NCBI GenBank assembly: GCA_009693435.1
Contig: SHXF01000001.1
Location: 138,832 to 202,831, forward strand
Reading direction: 5' to 3'
DNA length: 64,000 bases
Source of the DNA: Betaproteobacteria bacterium
Lineage (GTDB): Bacteria > Pseudomonadota > Gammaproteobacteria > Burkholderiales > SG8-39
The first letter of the stretch is position 1. Each line of letters starts with the position of its first letter. The position numbers and the translations under genes are program-made. Shown here piece after piece: positions 37,404 to 46,289 of this stretch. The notes below the pieces were generated by a model. The model searched no databases. It was not told the DNA's origin and saw nothing but the letters and a program-made list of their open reading frames with translations.

Positions 37404-38609
37404 ATGTCCGAGATAGATGATCTGCAAGCGGCGGAAGGCGAGAAGCTTTCGGTTTCCAAACTCTACGAGCGCGCGCTCGAACGGCGCGGCTACATTTCCG
37501 ACTGCTCCCAGCTTGCCGCGGTCGGGCGACTTCAGCAGCTCTTCGAGGAATGGACCGGCTACAAGGAGCGGCGCCGCAACGCGCTGCGGCGCCTCGTGGT
37601 TCGCCCGCCGCTGCCGCGTGGGGTGTACCTGTGGGGCGGAGTGGGGCGGGGAAAAAGTTTTCTGATGGACAGCTTCTACCTGTCGCTGCCCCTGGTCAGA
37701 AAGCGCCGCGTCCACTTCCACCATTTCATGCGCGATGTTCATCGGGAACTCGAGGAACTCAAGGGCCGCGAGGATCCGCTGAGCGCAATGGCGCTGCGCA
37801 TCGCCAAGCGCTATCGGCTGATCTGCTTCGATGAAATGCATGTAAACGACATCGCCGATGCGATGATAGTCGGCCGCCTGCTGGGGCGGACCATGGATCT
37901 CGGCGTGGTGTACTGCATGACCTCGAATTACCATCCGGACGAGCTCTACAAGAACGGGCTGAAGCGGGAGAATTTCATGCCGACCATTGCGCTGATCAAG
38001 CAGCGTCTGGACGTCCTGAATGTCGACAGCGGCGTGGACTATCGGCAACGCACGCTGGAAAAGGTGCGTGTCTACCACCAGCCGCTCAGTCCCGGAGCAG
38101 AGCGCGCAATGATGGATGCGTTTGCCGCCATAGCGGAAGTGGAGGAGGAGTCGCATGAACTCGATGTGGAGGGACGGATCATTCCCTACCGCCATCGGGC
38201 GGGCGGTGTGCTGTGGCTCGACTTCGGTGTGATCTGCGGCTGGGGCCGCTCGCAACACGATTATCTCGACCTCTCGCGGCGCTTCCATACCATTCTGGTC
38301 TCCGACGTGCCGCGCATGGGACTCGAGCTTTCCGAAGAAGCACGGCGTTTTACATTAATGGTGGATGTCTTCTACGACAACCGGGTGAAGCTCGTTCTAT
38401 CGGCCGCGGCACCGCCTGAAGGCCTGCTCCGGATCGAGGACGCCCCGAAAGATGCGCGGATCCGCGCAATGGTCTTCGAGTTCGACCGCACTGCGAGCCG
38501 ACTCACCGAAATGCAGTCGCGCGAATACCTGGCGCTGCAACGGCGGATCTCGCCCGACGGCGCCGACTCACCGCCGGTGAGCGCCGGCGCGCCGGTCCGC
38601 GCGGAGTAG
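37404..38609 (+). CDS. zapE: Cell division protein ZapE / AFG1-like ATPase
   Basis: 401 residues. Walker A is GGVGRGKSFLMDSFY near residue 80 and Walker B is RLICFDEMHVNDIADAMIVG near 145; VYCMTSNYHPDELYKNGL near 172 is a family hallmark. ZapE is a P-loop ATPase linked to Z-ring constriction; AFG1 homologues act in respiratory-protein quality control, which suits its place after the TCA operon. The ATG at 37404 (MSEIDD) is preferred over an upstream GTG that overlaps lpdA. The C-terminus has a short Ser/Ala/Pro tail. Confidence 0.9.
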   Translation: MSEIDDLQAAEGEKLSVSKLYERALERRGYISDCSQLAAVGRLQQLFEEWTGYKERRRNALRRLVVRPPLPRGVYLWGGVGRGKSFLMDSFYLSLPLVRKRRVHFHHFMRDVHRELEELKGREDPLSAMALRIAKRYRLICFDEMHVNDIADAMIVGRLLGRTMDLGVVYCMTSNYHPDELYKNGLKRENFMPTIALIKQRLDVLNVDSGVDYRQRTLEKVRVYHQPLSPGAERAMMDAFAAIAEVEEESHELDVEGRIIPYRHRAGGVLWLDFGVICGWGRSQHDYLDLSRRFHTILVSDVPRMGLELSEEARRFTLMVDVFYDNRVKLVLSAAAPPEGLLRIEDAPKDARIRAMVFEFDRTASRLTEMQSREYLALQRRISPDGADSPPVSAGAPVRAE

Positions 38610-38639
38610 AATTCCCGTTTCAAACGCGCAGGAAACACC

Positions 38640-39632
38640 GTGGAAAAATTCAGGGCGTACCGGATTCACGAAATCGACAAGAAGGTGGCGGCACGCTTCG
38701 AGGATCTGACTCTGGACGACCTTGCAAAGGGCGAGGTGGTGATCCGCGTCGCCTACTCCAGCGTGAATTACAAGGATGCCCTGGCTGCGACGGGAACCGG
38801 GCGCATCATTCGCCGCTTTCCCTGCGTCGGCGGCATCGACCTGTCCGGCACCGTGATCGGGTCTTCCGACAGCCGTTTCACGAAAGGCGATGCGGTGATC
38901 GCCACCAGCTACGACATCGGGGTGTCGCATGACGGTGGTTATGCGGAGTACGCGCGCATCCCGGCAGATTGGGTGGTGCCCATGCCGAAAGGGCTGACCC
39001 TGTTCGAGGCCATGGCGCTTGGCACTGCCGGATACACCGCGGCGCTGGCGGTGGTGCGCATGGAGGCCAACGGCCTGAAGCCGGCCAATGGTCCTGTCAT
39101 AGTGAGCGGCGCCACGGGCGGCGTGGGCAGCGTCGCGATCGACATCCTGGCGCGACTGGGCTACAAGGTGGTCGCCCTCACCGGCAAGGAGCACGAGACG
39201 GATTACCTTAAAGGCCTGGGCGCGGGAGAAGTCATGCTCCGCCAAAGCCTGGATCTGGCAAAAATCAAACCCCTGGGCAACCCGACCTGGGCGGGCGCAA
39301 TCGATAATCTTGGCGGTGATGTGCTGGCCTGGATGGTCAGCACCATGCAGCAGAACGGCACCCTGGCCTCAGTGGGGCTGGCAGCCAGCATGAGTCTGAG
39401 TACCACCGTGGCCCCCTTCATTTTGCGCGGGGCGAGCCTGCTCGGTGTCGATTCCGCGTACACGCCGATGGCGTTGCGCCGCGACGTATGGCAGCGGCTC
39501 GCGGGTGATATGCGGCCCGGGCATCTGACGGAAATGACGCGGACGGTGGTATTCGACGAACTGCCGGGCGTGTTCGATGCATTCATCAAGGCGCAGGCGC
39601 ACGGCCGTGTCGTTATCGACCTCGCCGCCTGA
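38640..39632 (+). CDS. acuI: Acrylyl-CoA reductase AcuI/YhdH family
   Basis: 330 residues, medium-chain zinc-free dehydrogenase family. SSVNYKDALAATGTG near residue 40, FPCVGGIDLSGTV near 60, NADP-binding SGATGGVGSVAID near 155 and FILRGASLLGVDS near 255 match AcuI. It reduces acrylyl-CoA to propionyl-CoA with NADPH. The start is GTG at 38640, preceded by AGGAAAC. It lies 30 bases after zapE and just before prpE, so it may supply propionyl-CoA to the methylcitrate cycle. Confidence 0.88.
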   Translation: MEKFRAYRIHEIDKKVAARFEDLTLDDLAKGEVVIRVAYSSVNYKDALAATGTGRIIRRFPCVGGIDLSGTVIGSSDSRFTKGDAVIATSYDIGVSHDGGYAEYARIPADWVVPMPKGLTLFEAMALGTAGYTAALAVVRMEANGLKPANGPVIVSGATGGVGSVAIDILARLGYKVVALTGKEHETDYLKGLGAGEVMLRQSLDLAKIKPLGNPTWAGAIDNLGGDVLAWMVSTMQQNGTLASVGLAASMSLSTTVAPFILRGASLLGVDSAYTPMALRRDVWQRLAGDMRPGHLTEMTRTVVFDELPGVFDAFIKAQAHGRVVIDLAA

Positions 39633-39669
39633 AGCACGGGTACATGGCCAACTGCACCAGGGGGGGGCA

Positions 39670-41565
39670 ATGACGACTTGGAAAGAATTTCACCAGCGCT
39701 CGATCGCCGATCCGACAGGGTTCTGGGCGGAGCAGGCAAAGCTGATTCACTGGCAAAAAGGATTCAGCCAGGTGCTGGACGTTTCCCGGCCGCCCTTCAC
39801 GAAGTGGTTCACGGGCGGCGAGACGAATCTTTGCTACAACGCGGTGGACCGTCACCTGGACGAACGCGGCGATCAGCAGGCGCTGGTATTCATCTCCACC
39901 GAACTCGACCAGCAGCAGAGCTTCAGCTATCGCCAGATGCACGAAGAAGTGCAGCGCGTCGCGGCCATGATGCTGTCGCTGGGCGTAGGCAAAGGCGACC
40001 GCGTGATCGTCTACATGCCCAATACGCCGGAAGCGGTGTTCACCATCCTCGCCTGCGCGCGTATAGGCGCGGTTCACTCGGTGGTGTTCGGCGGATTCGC
40101 GGCGGCCAGTCTTGCCGCGCGCATCGACGATGCGCAGCCGAAACTCATCGTGATTGCAGACGGGGGCAGCCGCATGGGCAAGCCCATCCTGTACAAGAGC
40201 CTCGTGGACGAGTCGATCAGACTGGCGGCTCATGCACCGCGACACGTGCTGATATTCCGGCGCGGCCTCGACAAGGACATGCCGCTGGTGGCGGGCCGCG
40301 ATGTGGAATGGTCCGATCTCAGCCGCCGGCACGCCGGCGCCAATGTGCCGTGCACCTGGCTGGAATCCAACGAGCCCTCGTATATCCTGTATACCTCGGG
40401 CACCACCGGCAGACCGAAGGGAGTGCAGCGCGACGTGGGCGGCCACGCGGTCGCCCTCACGGCGTCGATGAAACATATCTATTGCGGTGCCGCCGGCGAG
40501 ACCATTTTCACCACCTCCGACATCGGCTGGGCCGTGGGCCATTCCTACATCATCTACGGGCCGCTGATGGCGGGCATGACCTCCATCATCTACGAAGGCG
40601 TGCCGATCCGGCCCGATGCCGGAGTCTGGTGGAAAATCGTCCAGGACTACAGGGTCTCGGTGATGTTTTCCGCGCCCACCGCGATCCGAGTGCTCAAAAA
40701 GCACGATCCGGCATTTCTTGGGAAATACGACCTCAGTTCGTTGCGCCATCTGTTCCTTGCGGGAGAGCCGCTGGATGAGCCGACCCATGCATGGATTGCC
40801 GAAGGACTGGGCAAGCCGGTCATCGACCATTACTGGCAGACTGAAACCGGCTGGCCGGTGCTCAGCGCCATGCACGGTATCGAGAAGACGCCGATCAAGT
40901 ACGGCAGCCCTTCGTTCCCGGCCTACGGCTACGACCTGAAACTGCTGCGGGAAAGCGACGCAAGCGAAGCCGGTCCCGACGAGAAAGCCGTCGTGGCGAT
41001 CGAATTGCCGCTGCCGCCGGGCTTCATGACGACGGTGTGGGGCGACGACGAGCGCTTCGTCAAAACCTATTTCTCGACCTTCTCGAACAAAATGGTCTAC
41101 ACCACGTTCGACTGGGGCATACGCGACAAGGACGGCTATTACTTCATCCTCGGGCGCACCGACGACGTGATCAACGTTGCCGGGCACCGGCTCGGCACGC
41201 GCGAGATCGAGGAGGCGGTCCAGGCGCATCCCAATATCGCCGAAGTGGCGGTGGTGGGCGTGGCCGATCAGCTCAAGGGCCAGCTGCCTGTGGCCTTCGC
41301 GGTGGTGAAGGATACGACGCTGATAGAAACCCCCGAGGGGCGCGCTGCGCACGAGAAGGAAGTCATGGCCATGGTGGACCGGCGGCTGGGCGCGATCGGC
41401 AGGCCGGCGCGCGTGCATTTTGTCACCATGCTGCCAAAGACGCGCTCGGGCAAGACCTTGAGGCGTTCCATCCAGGCGCTGGCGGAAGGCCGTGACCCCG
41501 GCGACCTGACTACGATCGAAGATCCCGGCGCGCTCGAACAGATCAGGAACGCGCTGGCCCTGTAG
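39670..41565 (+). CDS. prpE: Propionyl-CoA synthetase
   Basis: 631 residues of the acetyl-CoA synthetase type. ATP-binding YTSGTTGRPKGVQRD near residue 245, SDIGWAVGHSYIIYGPLMAG near 290, DHYWQTETGWPV near 395, GRTDDVINVAGHRLGTREIE near 500 and the catalytic Lys in LPKTRSGKTLRRS near 593. The VQRDVGGHAVAL segment distinguishes PrpE from Acs. It activates propionate. A run of seven G precedes the start; the ATG at 39670 fits the family N-terminus (TTWKEFHQRSI). Three copies of a hairpin repeat follow. Confidence 0.92.
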   Translation: MTTWKEFHQRSIADPTGFWAEQAKLIHWQKGFSQVLDVSRPPFTKWFTGGETNLCYNAVDRHLDERGDQQALVFISTELDQQQSFSYRQMHEEVQRVAAMMLSLGVGKGDRVIVYMPNTPEAVFTILACARIGAVHSVVFGGFAAASLAARIDDAQPKLIVIADGGSRMGKPILYKSLVDESIRLAAHAPRHVLIFRRGLDKDMPLVAGRDVEWSDLSRRHAGANVPCTWLESNEPSYILYTSGTTGRPKGVQRDVGGHAVALTASMKHIYCGAAGETIFTTSDIGWAVGHSYIIYGPLMAGMTSIIYEGVPIRPDAGVWWKIVQDYRVSVMFSAPTAIRVLKKHDPAFLGKYDLSSLRHLFLAGEPLDEPTHAWIAEGLGKPVIDHYWQTETGWPVLSAMHGIEKTPIKYGSPSFPAYGYDLKLLRESDASEAGPDEKAVVAIELPLPPGFMTTVWGDDERFVKTYFSTFSNKMVYTTFDWGIRDKDGYYFILGRTDDVINVAGHRLGTREIEEAVQAHPNIAEVAVVGVADQLKGQLPVAFAVVKDTTLIETPEGRAAHEKEVMAMVDRRLGAIGRPARVHFVTMLPKTRSGKTLRRSIQALAEGRDPGDLTTIEDPGALEQIRNALAL

Positions 41566-41576
41566 TCATGTTGGGA

Positions 41577-41757
41577 GTACCCCGAAGTGGGGGATATACA
41601 AGGGGGCGTCGCCCCCTTGTTCAACAAGAACTGGAGAGAAGTACCCTGAAATGGGGGATATACAAGGGGGCGTCGCCCCCTTGTTCAATAAGACCTGGAG
41701 AGAAGTACCCCGAAGTGGGGGATATACAAGGGGGCGTCGCCCCCTTGTTCAATAACT
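41577..41757 (+). repeat. Three tandem copies of a 64-bp double-hairpin intergenic repeat
   Basis: Units start at 41577, 41641 and 41705, an exact 64-bp period. Each has a small stem (CCCC-GAAGT-GGGG, with small variations) and a strong 10-bp stem (ACAAGGGGGC and GCCCCCTTGT with a 3-base loop). Units differ by only a few bases. They lie between prpE and the next gene and could terminate or stabilise the prpE transcript. A related degenerate copy lies at 35720-35795 in inverse orientation. Confidence 0.9.
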
Positions 41758-41773
41758 CTTAGAGGAGTGCATT

Positions 41774-42175
41774 ATGCGTAGCCGACCCGCATTGACCGCG
41801 GAAGATGTGAAGAAGATCCTGGTTGCCTGCGAGGCAGAAGCGGTGAAGAACAAGTGGAATGTCACGATTGCCGTCACCGATGAGGCAGGCTATCTCCTGG
41901 GACTCCACCGCATGGATGGCGCCGGCGGAATTACCGCAAAGGTGGCGCTCGGCAAGGCCGAAGGCGCCGCTCTGACGGGACGGCCGAGCAAGTTCTTCGA
42001 GGATCGCCTCAAGGAACGGGTTGCCTTTCTCAATTTTCCGGCAGGCTTGCCGATTCAGGGCGCCGTGCCGATCCTGCATGAGAAAGAGCGAGTGGGTGCG
42101 ATCGGCGTGTCGGGGGTACAGTCCCACGAAGATGAGCAGATCGCGAACGCGGGCATCGCAGCGCTGGCAGGCTGA
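41774..42175 (+). CDS. GlcG/HbpS-like (DUF336) protein
   Basis: 133 residues. IAVTDEAGYLLGLHRMDGA near residue 32, TAKVALGKAEGAALTGRPS near 57 and the C-terminal IGVSGVQSHEDEQIANAGIAAL are hallmarks of the GlcG/HbpS family, small proteins that in some bacteria bind haem or accompany glycolate or aromatic catabolism genes. No signal peptide is seen, so it is cytoplasmic. GAGGAG precedes the ATG. Its place before an aldolase and a TRAP-binding protein suggests a role in that catabolic group. Confidence 0.82.
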   Translation: MRSRPALTAEDVKKILVACEAEAVKNKWNVTIAVTDEAGYLLGLHRMDGAGGITAKVALGKAEGAALTGRPSKFFEDRLKERVAFLNFPAGLPIQGAVPILHEKERVGAIGVSGVQSHEDEQIANAGIAALAG

Positions 42176-42209
42176 TACTGCCGATCGACAGAGGTACGCC
42201 GCGTGTCTG

Positions 42210-42240
42210 ACGGGAATGGCCTTCGGGCTATTCCCGTTTC
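42210..42240 (+). terminator. UUCG-loop terminator after the GlcG-like gene
   Basis: ACGGGAAT-G-GCC and GGC-T-ATTCCCGT form a 12-bp stem with one G.U pair closed by a TTCG tetraloop, followed by TT. It ends the GlcG-like transcript 35 bases after the stop. The T-tract is short. Confidence 0.7.
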
Positions 42241-42345
42241 GTTGCTCGCGCAATTCGCCTTTACCCACATTGCGATTCGGCGTAAATTTGTGCCGACAGT
42301 TGTTCACCCGGCACGAACATCCACATCCCCCTGGAGGCGCAGTCA

Positions 42346-43137
42346 ATGGAAAGTCTAATCAGCAACGCACCCATCATGGCCAAGAACGACGAAGTCCGGC
42401 GCGGCCTGTGGGACCTGGCTCGGGCTCACCGGATCATGGATCTCGAAGGCCACAACGACATGTCGCTGGGGCATTGCTCGATGCGCGATCCATGGGGTCG
42501 CGGCGTCTGGCTGAAACGGGCCAACATCGGCCTGGAGGAAGTGCACGAGGAGGATTTCATCCTCATCGACTTCGACGGCAATGTGCTCGGGGGTGGCGGT
42601 GTGCGCCACCTCGAATGGCCGATACATACGGAGTTGCTGCGCGCCCGCCCCGACGCCAATTTTGTCTGCCACACCCACCCGCTGTATTCCACGCTGTTTT
42701 CCGCAACCCGGGAAAAATTGCTGCCTCTCACCAACGAGGGCGCCTGGTTCAGCGTGCCGCCCCCGCATTACCTGACCACCAGCGATCTTATCGACACGGT
42801 GGCGTTGGGCAAGGATCTCGCAAAGTGCCTGGGAAAAGCCGAGGCTGTGTTCCTGCGCAATCACGGCATGTGCGTAGTCGGCGCGGACGTCAAGCAGATG
42901 ACGCTGGCTGCCATTTTTCTGGAAAAAGCCTGCCGCGCGCAGATCATCCTGGCGCAGTCGGGACTGAAGCATTCGGCGCCGCCGAAAGCCGAGATCGACA
43001 AGAAACGCAAGACCATCTATCCGGTGCGCGCGCAGAACAATTTCTGGGATTACTACAACAGGCGCCTCGACGTGAAAGAGCGCGCTGAAGCACTCCGCAG
43101 AGGGGCGGGGATCCCGGACAGGGGAGAGTATCGGTAG
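42346..43137 (+). CDS. Class II aldolase/adducin family protein
   Basis: 263 residues. HNDMSLGHCSMRDP near residue 38, the zinc-ligand pair in FVCHTHPLYST near 107 and LRNHGMCVVG near 170 match the class II aldolase/adducin fold (fuculose-phosphate aldolase-like). Such proteins cleave or decarboxylate small sugar phosphates or hydroxy acids, or act in aromatic pathways; the substrate is not evident. GGAGG precedes the ATG. The next gene is a TRAP-type solute-binding protein, pointing to an organic-acid substrate. Confidence 0.8.
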   Translation: MESLISNAPIMAKNDEVRRGLWDLARAHRIMDLEGHNDMSLGHCSMRDPWGRGVWLKRANIGLEEVHEEDFILIDFDGNVLGGGGVRHLEWPIHTELLRARPDANFVCHTHPLYSTLFSATREKLLPLTNEGAWFSVPPPHYLTTSDLIDTVALGKDLAKCLGKAEAVFLRNHGMCVVGADVKQMTLAAIFLEKACRAQIILAQSGLKHSAPPKAEIDKKRKTIYPVRAQNNFWDYYNRRLDVKERAEALRRGAGIPDRGEYR

Positions 43138-43222
43138 GCGGGCGGCAATGAATGTCTGTTTTGGGGGCGCCGCCGCCGGTGGCGCCGGAGTCGCGGTAGC
43201 AACGAATCCGGAGGTTCTAGCG

Positions 43223-44230
43223 ATGATCGGGAATGGAATGGGAAGACTGCTGGTCGCAGGCTTTGCTGCGGCTGCATTCGGCAATGCGCCGGCCGCGCAT
43301 GCGCAGTCGGTGATGAAGATGGCGAGCGCCACCATCAACGATGTGCAGCATGAGTGGCTGAAGCGGTTCGAGGCCGCCATCAAGCCGCGCGTCGGAGACA
43401 AGCTCAAGATAGAAATCTATCCGGCGAGCCAGCTCGGGCAGATTCCGCGCATGGTCGAAGGTGTCGCGGTCGGCACCATCGAATCATTCGTCACGCCCAC
43501 CGCATTCCTGGTTGGCGTGGAACCGCGTTTCCAGACTTTCGATGCGATTGGCGTATTCGGTTCCACCGAGCACGCGAACCGCGTCCTTGGCGATGAAACC
43601 TACCGCAGGCGCGCGCTGTCGCTGGGGGAAGAAAAAGGCCTGAAAGGCATTGGCATTTTCTACAACAGCCCGATCGTGGTGCTGTCCAAGCGCCCGATCC
43701 AGTCGCTCGCCGATTTCAAGGGAAAGAAGATTCGGGTGTTCGGTACGCCGCTGCAGATAGAACCCATCAAGGCGCTCGGTGGATTGCCGGTGCCGATGGC
43801 GTTCGGCGAGGTTCTGGCGGCACTGCAGAACGGCACCGTGGACGGCATGCTGGCGGGGATGCCGGTACTGACGCCGATGAAGTTCTACGACGCCGCAAAG
43901 GCAGTTACGGAAATCCATCCATCGATCGTCGTCTCGACCCTGGTGGTCAACAGGAAATGGTTCGATTCGCTGCCGGCCGACGTGCAGGTGGCGATTGTGG
44001 ATACTGGCGCGCGCATCGACAAGGATGCGCACTCGTTCGCGGCCGCGCTGATGGCGCGCGCCGACAAGGATTGGGTGGCCAACGGCGGGCAGTTGCTCAG
44101 ATTGCCCGCTGCCGAACAGGCGCAGATGATGACCCAGATGAAGACACTGGGTGCACAGTTGCTGTCGGGCAACCCGATGGTGAAGGCCGAGTACGACGAA
44201 CTCGTCAAGGTTGCCGACCGCTACAAGTAA
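43223..44230 (+). CDS. TRAP transporter solute-binding protein (DctP family), orphan
   Basis: 335 residues from ATG 43223, with GGAGG upstream. A signal peptide (about residues 1-25, ending AAHAQS) is followed by the DctP fold: YPASQLGQIPRMVEGVAVGT near 70, LADFKGKKIRVFGTPLQIEP near 160, ALQNGTVDGMLAGM near 200. It binds a carboxylate in the periplasm for a TRAP transporter. No DctQ or DctM membrane genes are in the window, so it either shares a permease encoded elsewhere or acts as a sensor. Confidence 0.85.
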   Translation: MIGNGMGRLLVAGFAAAAFGNAPAAHAQSVMKMASATINDVQHEWLKRFEAAIKPRVGDKLKIEIYPASQLGQIPRMVEGVAVGTIESFVTPTAFLVGVEPRFQTFDAIGVFGSTEHANRVLGDETYRRRALSLGEEKGLKGIGIFYNSPIVVLSKRPIQSLADFKGKKIRVFGTPLQIEPIKALGGLPVPMAFGEVLAALQNGTVDGMLAGMPVLTPMKFYDAAKAVTEIHPSIVVSTLVVNRKWFDSLPADVQVAIVDTGARIDKDAHSFAAALMARADKDWVANGGQLLRLPAAEQAQMMTQMKTLGAQLLSGNPMVKAEYDELVKVADRYK

Positions 44231-44288
44231 CGGTAACGCGAGCAATGCAGCCGAATCAAATCTTGCAGGCGCAAGCAGAGGGGATGCC

Positions 44289-45032
44289 ATGGGGGCTGTA
44301 GACAAATTTTCACGGACATCGAAGGAACGCCGGCCTGCCGACGAGTTGCCGCAGCAATTGCTCAAAGATGCGCAGCGGCCCGAACACCGCTATCTGGGGA
44401 CGCCGCTGCTGGAACTGCTGACGAGCGGCAAACTGCCCAAAGCGGCCTTGAAGGATTACGCCATCCAGCGCTGGGCATTTCAGGCGCATGCGAATCCGGC
44501 GATGATGCTGTCGCACGCGGCGCTGCTGCGCGGCGGAGACGTCGAACGGCTGCTCGAGAACGCCTACGAGGAGATTTTCCGCATCTCCGGCGAGGGCGAT
44601 CATCCCGGGTTGTGGGTGCAGTTTGCAAAGATGCTGGGCGCGACCGATGCGGAACTGGACGCCGTCGCGAACGAGCCGCTGGCCGAAGTCCTGGGTTTTC
44701 CCAGGACCATGACGCACTTCTGCCGGCAGAACGCGGCCGAAGGGCTGTCCACCTGGGTGGGGGATGAAGGGCAGCTGCCCGAGGCGCATGGCGCGACCGC
44801 GCTTGCGCTGAAAAAATATTACGGATGCGACGACGCGACCATCGAATATTTCTACGAACACGTGCGCGCCGACATCGAGCACACCGCCGCCACGCACAAC
44901 CTGTTCGAAGGCTATGTGAAGGACAGGCGCGACGTGGTGCGCGGCCGCCGGGCCGCCGCGGCGACGGTGTGGGCGTGGCGGGAAATGCACGAAGGGATCC
45001 TGCGTTATCTCAGGAAGAAGTACGGCTTCTGA
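44289..45032 (+). CDS. Heme-oxygenase-like diiron enzyme (TenA/PqqC/CADD superfamily)
   Basis: 247 residues, all-helical. Candidate metal ligands are acids and His in YEEIFRISGEGDHPGLW near residue 95-110, a Glu in NAAEGLSTW near 150, and a full HxxxDxxH motif at His191, Asp195 and His198. This arrangement matches heme-oxygenase-like diiron oxidases/oxygenases such as CADD, SznF and UndA, which use O2 for N-oxygenation or C-C cleavage. A degenerate paralogue lies at 46286. The substrate is unknown. An ATG at 44289 was chosen; longer reading overlaps the DctP gene. Confidence 0.75.
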   Translation: MGAVDKFSRTSKERRPADELPQQLLKDAQRPEHRYLGTPLLELLTSGKLPKAALKDYAIQRWAFQAHANPAMMLSHAALLRGGDVERLLENAYEEIFRISGEGDHPGLWVQFAKMLGATDAELDAVANEPLAEVLGFPRTMTHFCRQNAAEGLSTWVGDEGQLPEAHGATALALKKYYGCDDATIEYFYEHVRADIEHTAATHNLFEGYVKDRRDVVRGRRAAAATVWAWREMHEGILRYLRKKYGF

Positions 45033-45142
45033 CGAACGCCGATTCACGGAAAACCGCAGGCAGCGTCCTGAAGCGCGATCATTCCCGTTCCATGATTACA
45101 CTTTTCCTCGCTCGCCCGGCTTCGCCGTCTCGCGACACAACC

Positions 45143-45148
45143 TACAAT
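45143..45148 (+). promoter_or_regulatory. candidate -10 element before the alpha/beta hydrolase
   Basis: TACAAT lies 17 bases before the hydrolase start, in the 133-base spacer after the diiron enzyme. The -35 region is weak. It suggests the hydrolase-AbrB-paralogue trio can be transcribed separately, with a very short 5-prime leader. Confidence 0.35.
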
Positions 45149-45165
45149 TTTTCAGGCCATCCCTG

Positions 45166-45993
45166 ATGCCGTGCGAGGCCGTACGTTTCGAGCTGCCCGG
45201 GATCACGCTGACGGGCGTTGCCTGCGGCAGTGGACCACTGGCGCTGCTGTTTCACGGGATCACCGCCAATGGCTGGGTGTTTCAGCCGGTCATCGAGCAG
45301 TTATCGGGCCAGTTCCGCGCCGTCAGCCTGGACCAGCGCGGGCATGGTGGCAGCGGCAAACCGGCCGGTGGATATGGTGGCGAGGAGTTCGCAGCCGATA
45401 TCGCCGCGCTGGTGACGCATCTGGATAGCGGACCGGCACTGCTGATCGGCCACTCGCTGGGCGCGCGCAACGCGCTGGTTGCCGGTGTTCGCCATCCCGG
45501 GCTGGTTGCCGGCGTGGTGGCGATCGACTTCACCCCGTTCATCGAAACGCGCGTCCTAGACGATCTCGAATCGCGGGTCAATGGCGGCGATCGGGTTTTC
45601 GCCGATCTTGATGCCGTAAAAACCTATCTTGCCGATCGCTACAAGCGGCTGCCCGCGGATGCCGTGGAACGCCGCGCCCGCCACGGCTACACGGTGGTAC
45701 CCGGTGGACTGCGGCCGCTCGCCGACCCGGCCGCCATGAGCCAGACCGCCCAGGGCCTGCGCGAGGACCTGGAACCGGTATTGCGGGCGATACAGGTGCC
45801 GGTGTTGATGATACGCGGCGCCGATTCCGCCCTCGTGTCCCCGGCCGCGTGGGCGAAGTCACGCGCCCTGCGGCCTGATATCGAGGCGGTCGAACTCAAG
45901 GCGGCGGATCATTACGTGCCGGAAGAAGTGCCCGGGGCCGTCGTGGCCGAAGTAAACCGTTTCTGGAAAAGTATCGGGAGGAAAGAACAATGA
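45166..45993 (+). CDS. Alpha/beta hydrolase
   Basis: 275 residues. Oxyanion region LLFHGITANG near residue 28, nucleophile Ser in LIGHSLGARNA near 95, acid residue in IRGADSALVSP near 225 and catalytic His in AADHYVPEE near 250. The fold and these residues fit esterases, lactonases and C-C hydrolases. It overlaps the AbrB-like gene by 4 bases (ATGA). Between the two heme-oxygenase-like genes, it may process a shared substrate. Confidence 0.85.
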   Translation: MPCEAVRFELPGITLTGVACGSGPLALLFHGITANGWVFQPVIEQLSGQFRAVSLDQRGHGGSGKPAGGYGGEEFAADIAALVTHLDSGPALLIGHSLGARNALVAGVRHPGLVAGVVAIDFTPFIETRVLDDLESRVNGGDRVFADLDAVKTYLADRYKRLPADAVERRARHGYTVVPGGLRPLADPAAMSQTAQGLREDLEPVLRAIQVPVLMIRGADSALVSPAAWAKSRALRPDIEAVELKAADHYVPEEVPGAVVAEVNRFWKSIGRKEQ

Positions 45994-46289
45994 CAGGCCC
46001 CAAAGGAATCAAGTGGTCGGCACCGGTGGTCATACGCAAGGAAGGCGCGGATCTCGTGGTGTGCGTGCCGCGGCAGGTCTGCGAGGCGCTCGACGCAGGT
46101 GCGGGCGATGTCCTCAATTTCACGCGCTTGCCGGATGGATCGATCGAGGTGTGGCGGGTAAAGAAGACGAGCTATGCCTCGCTTGAGGCAATGGAGGCGA
46201 AACCGGCGAAGCGGGGCGCCGGTGCGCAATCGAGAGCCAAGAAGACGCCGCGGGCTGCGCCGGTCGCGGTGAAAGGGAGGGGCAAATGA
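45990..46289 (+). CDS. AbrB/MazE-like small DNA-binding protein with basic tail
   Basis: 99 residues. The first 60 (VVIRKEGADLVVCVPRQVCE, then LDAGAGDVLNFTRLPDGSIE) resemble the swapped-hairpin AbrB/MazE fold, in which promoter-binding antitoxins and regulators are found. The last about 35 residues are Lys/Arg/Ala-rich (AKKTPRAAPVAVKGRGK), like a histone-type nucleic-acid-binding tail. Overlaps of 4 bases on both sides couple it to the hydrolase and the second heme-oxygenase-like gene. No toxin partner is visible; it may regulate this operon. Confidence 0.55.
   Translation: MTGPKGIKWSAPVVIRKEGADLVVCVPRQVCEALDAGAGDVLNFTRLPDGSIEVWRVKKTSYASLEAMEAKPAKRGAGAQSRAKKTPRAAPVAVKGRGK

Noticed and set aside
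39613..41418. A 601-codon open frame on the minus strand over prpE
   Set aside because: An antisense shadow of the GC-rich prpE gene.
41577..41757. The triple 64-bp repeat as a CRISPR array
   Set aside because: The units are contiguous with no variable spacers, and no cas genes are present.
45990..46289. The AbrB-like gene as an antitoxin with the neighbouring protein as its toxin
   Set aside because: The downstream protein aligns with the heme-oxygenase-like family, not with a known toxin family.
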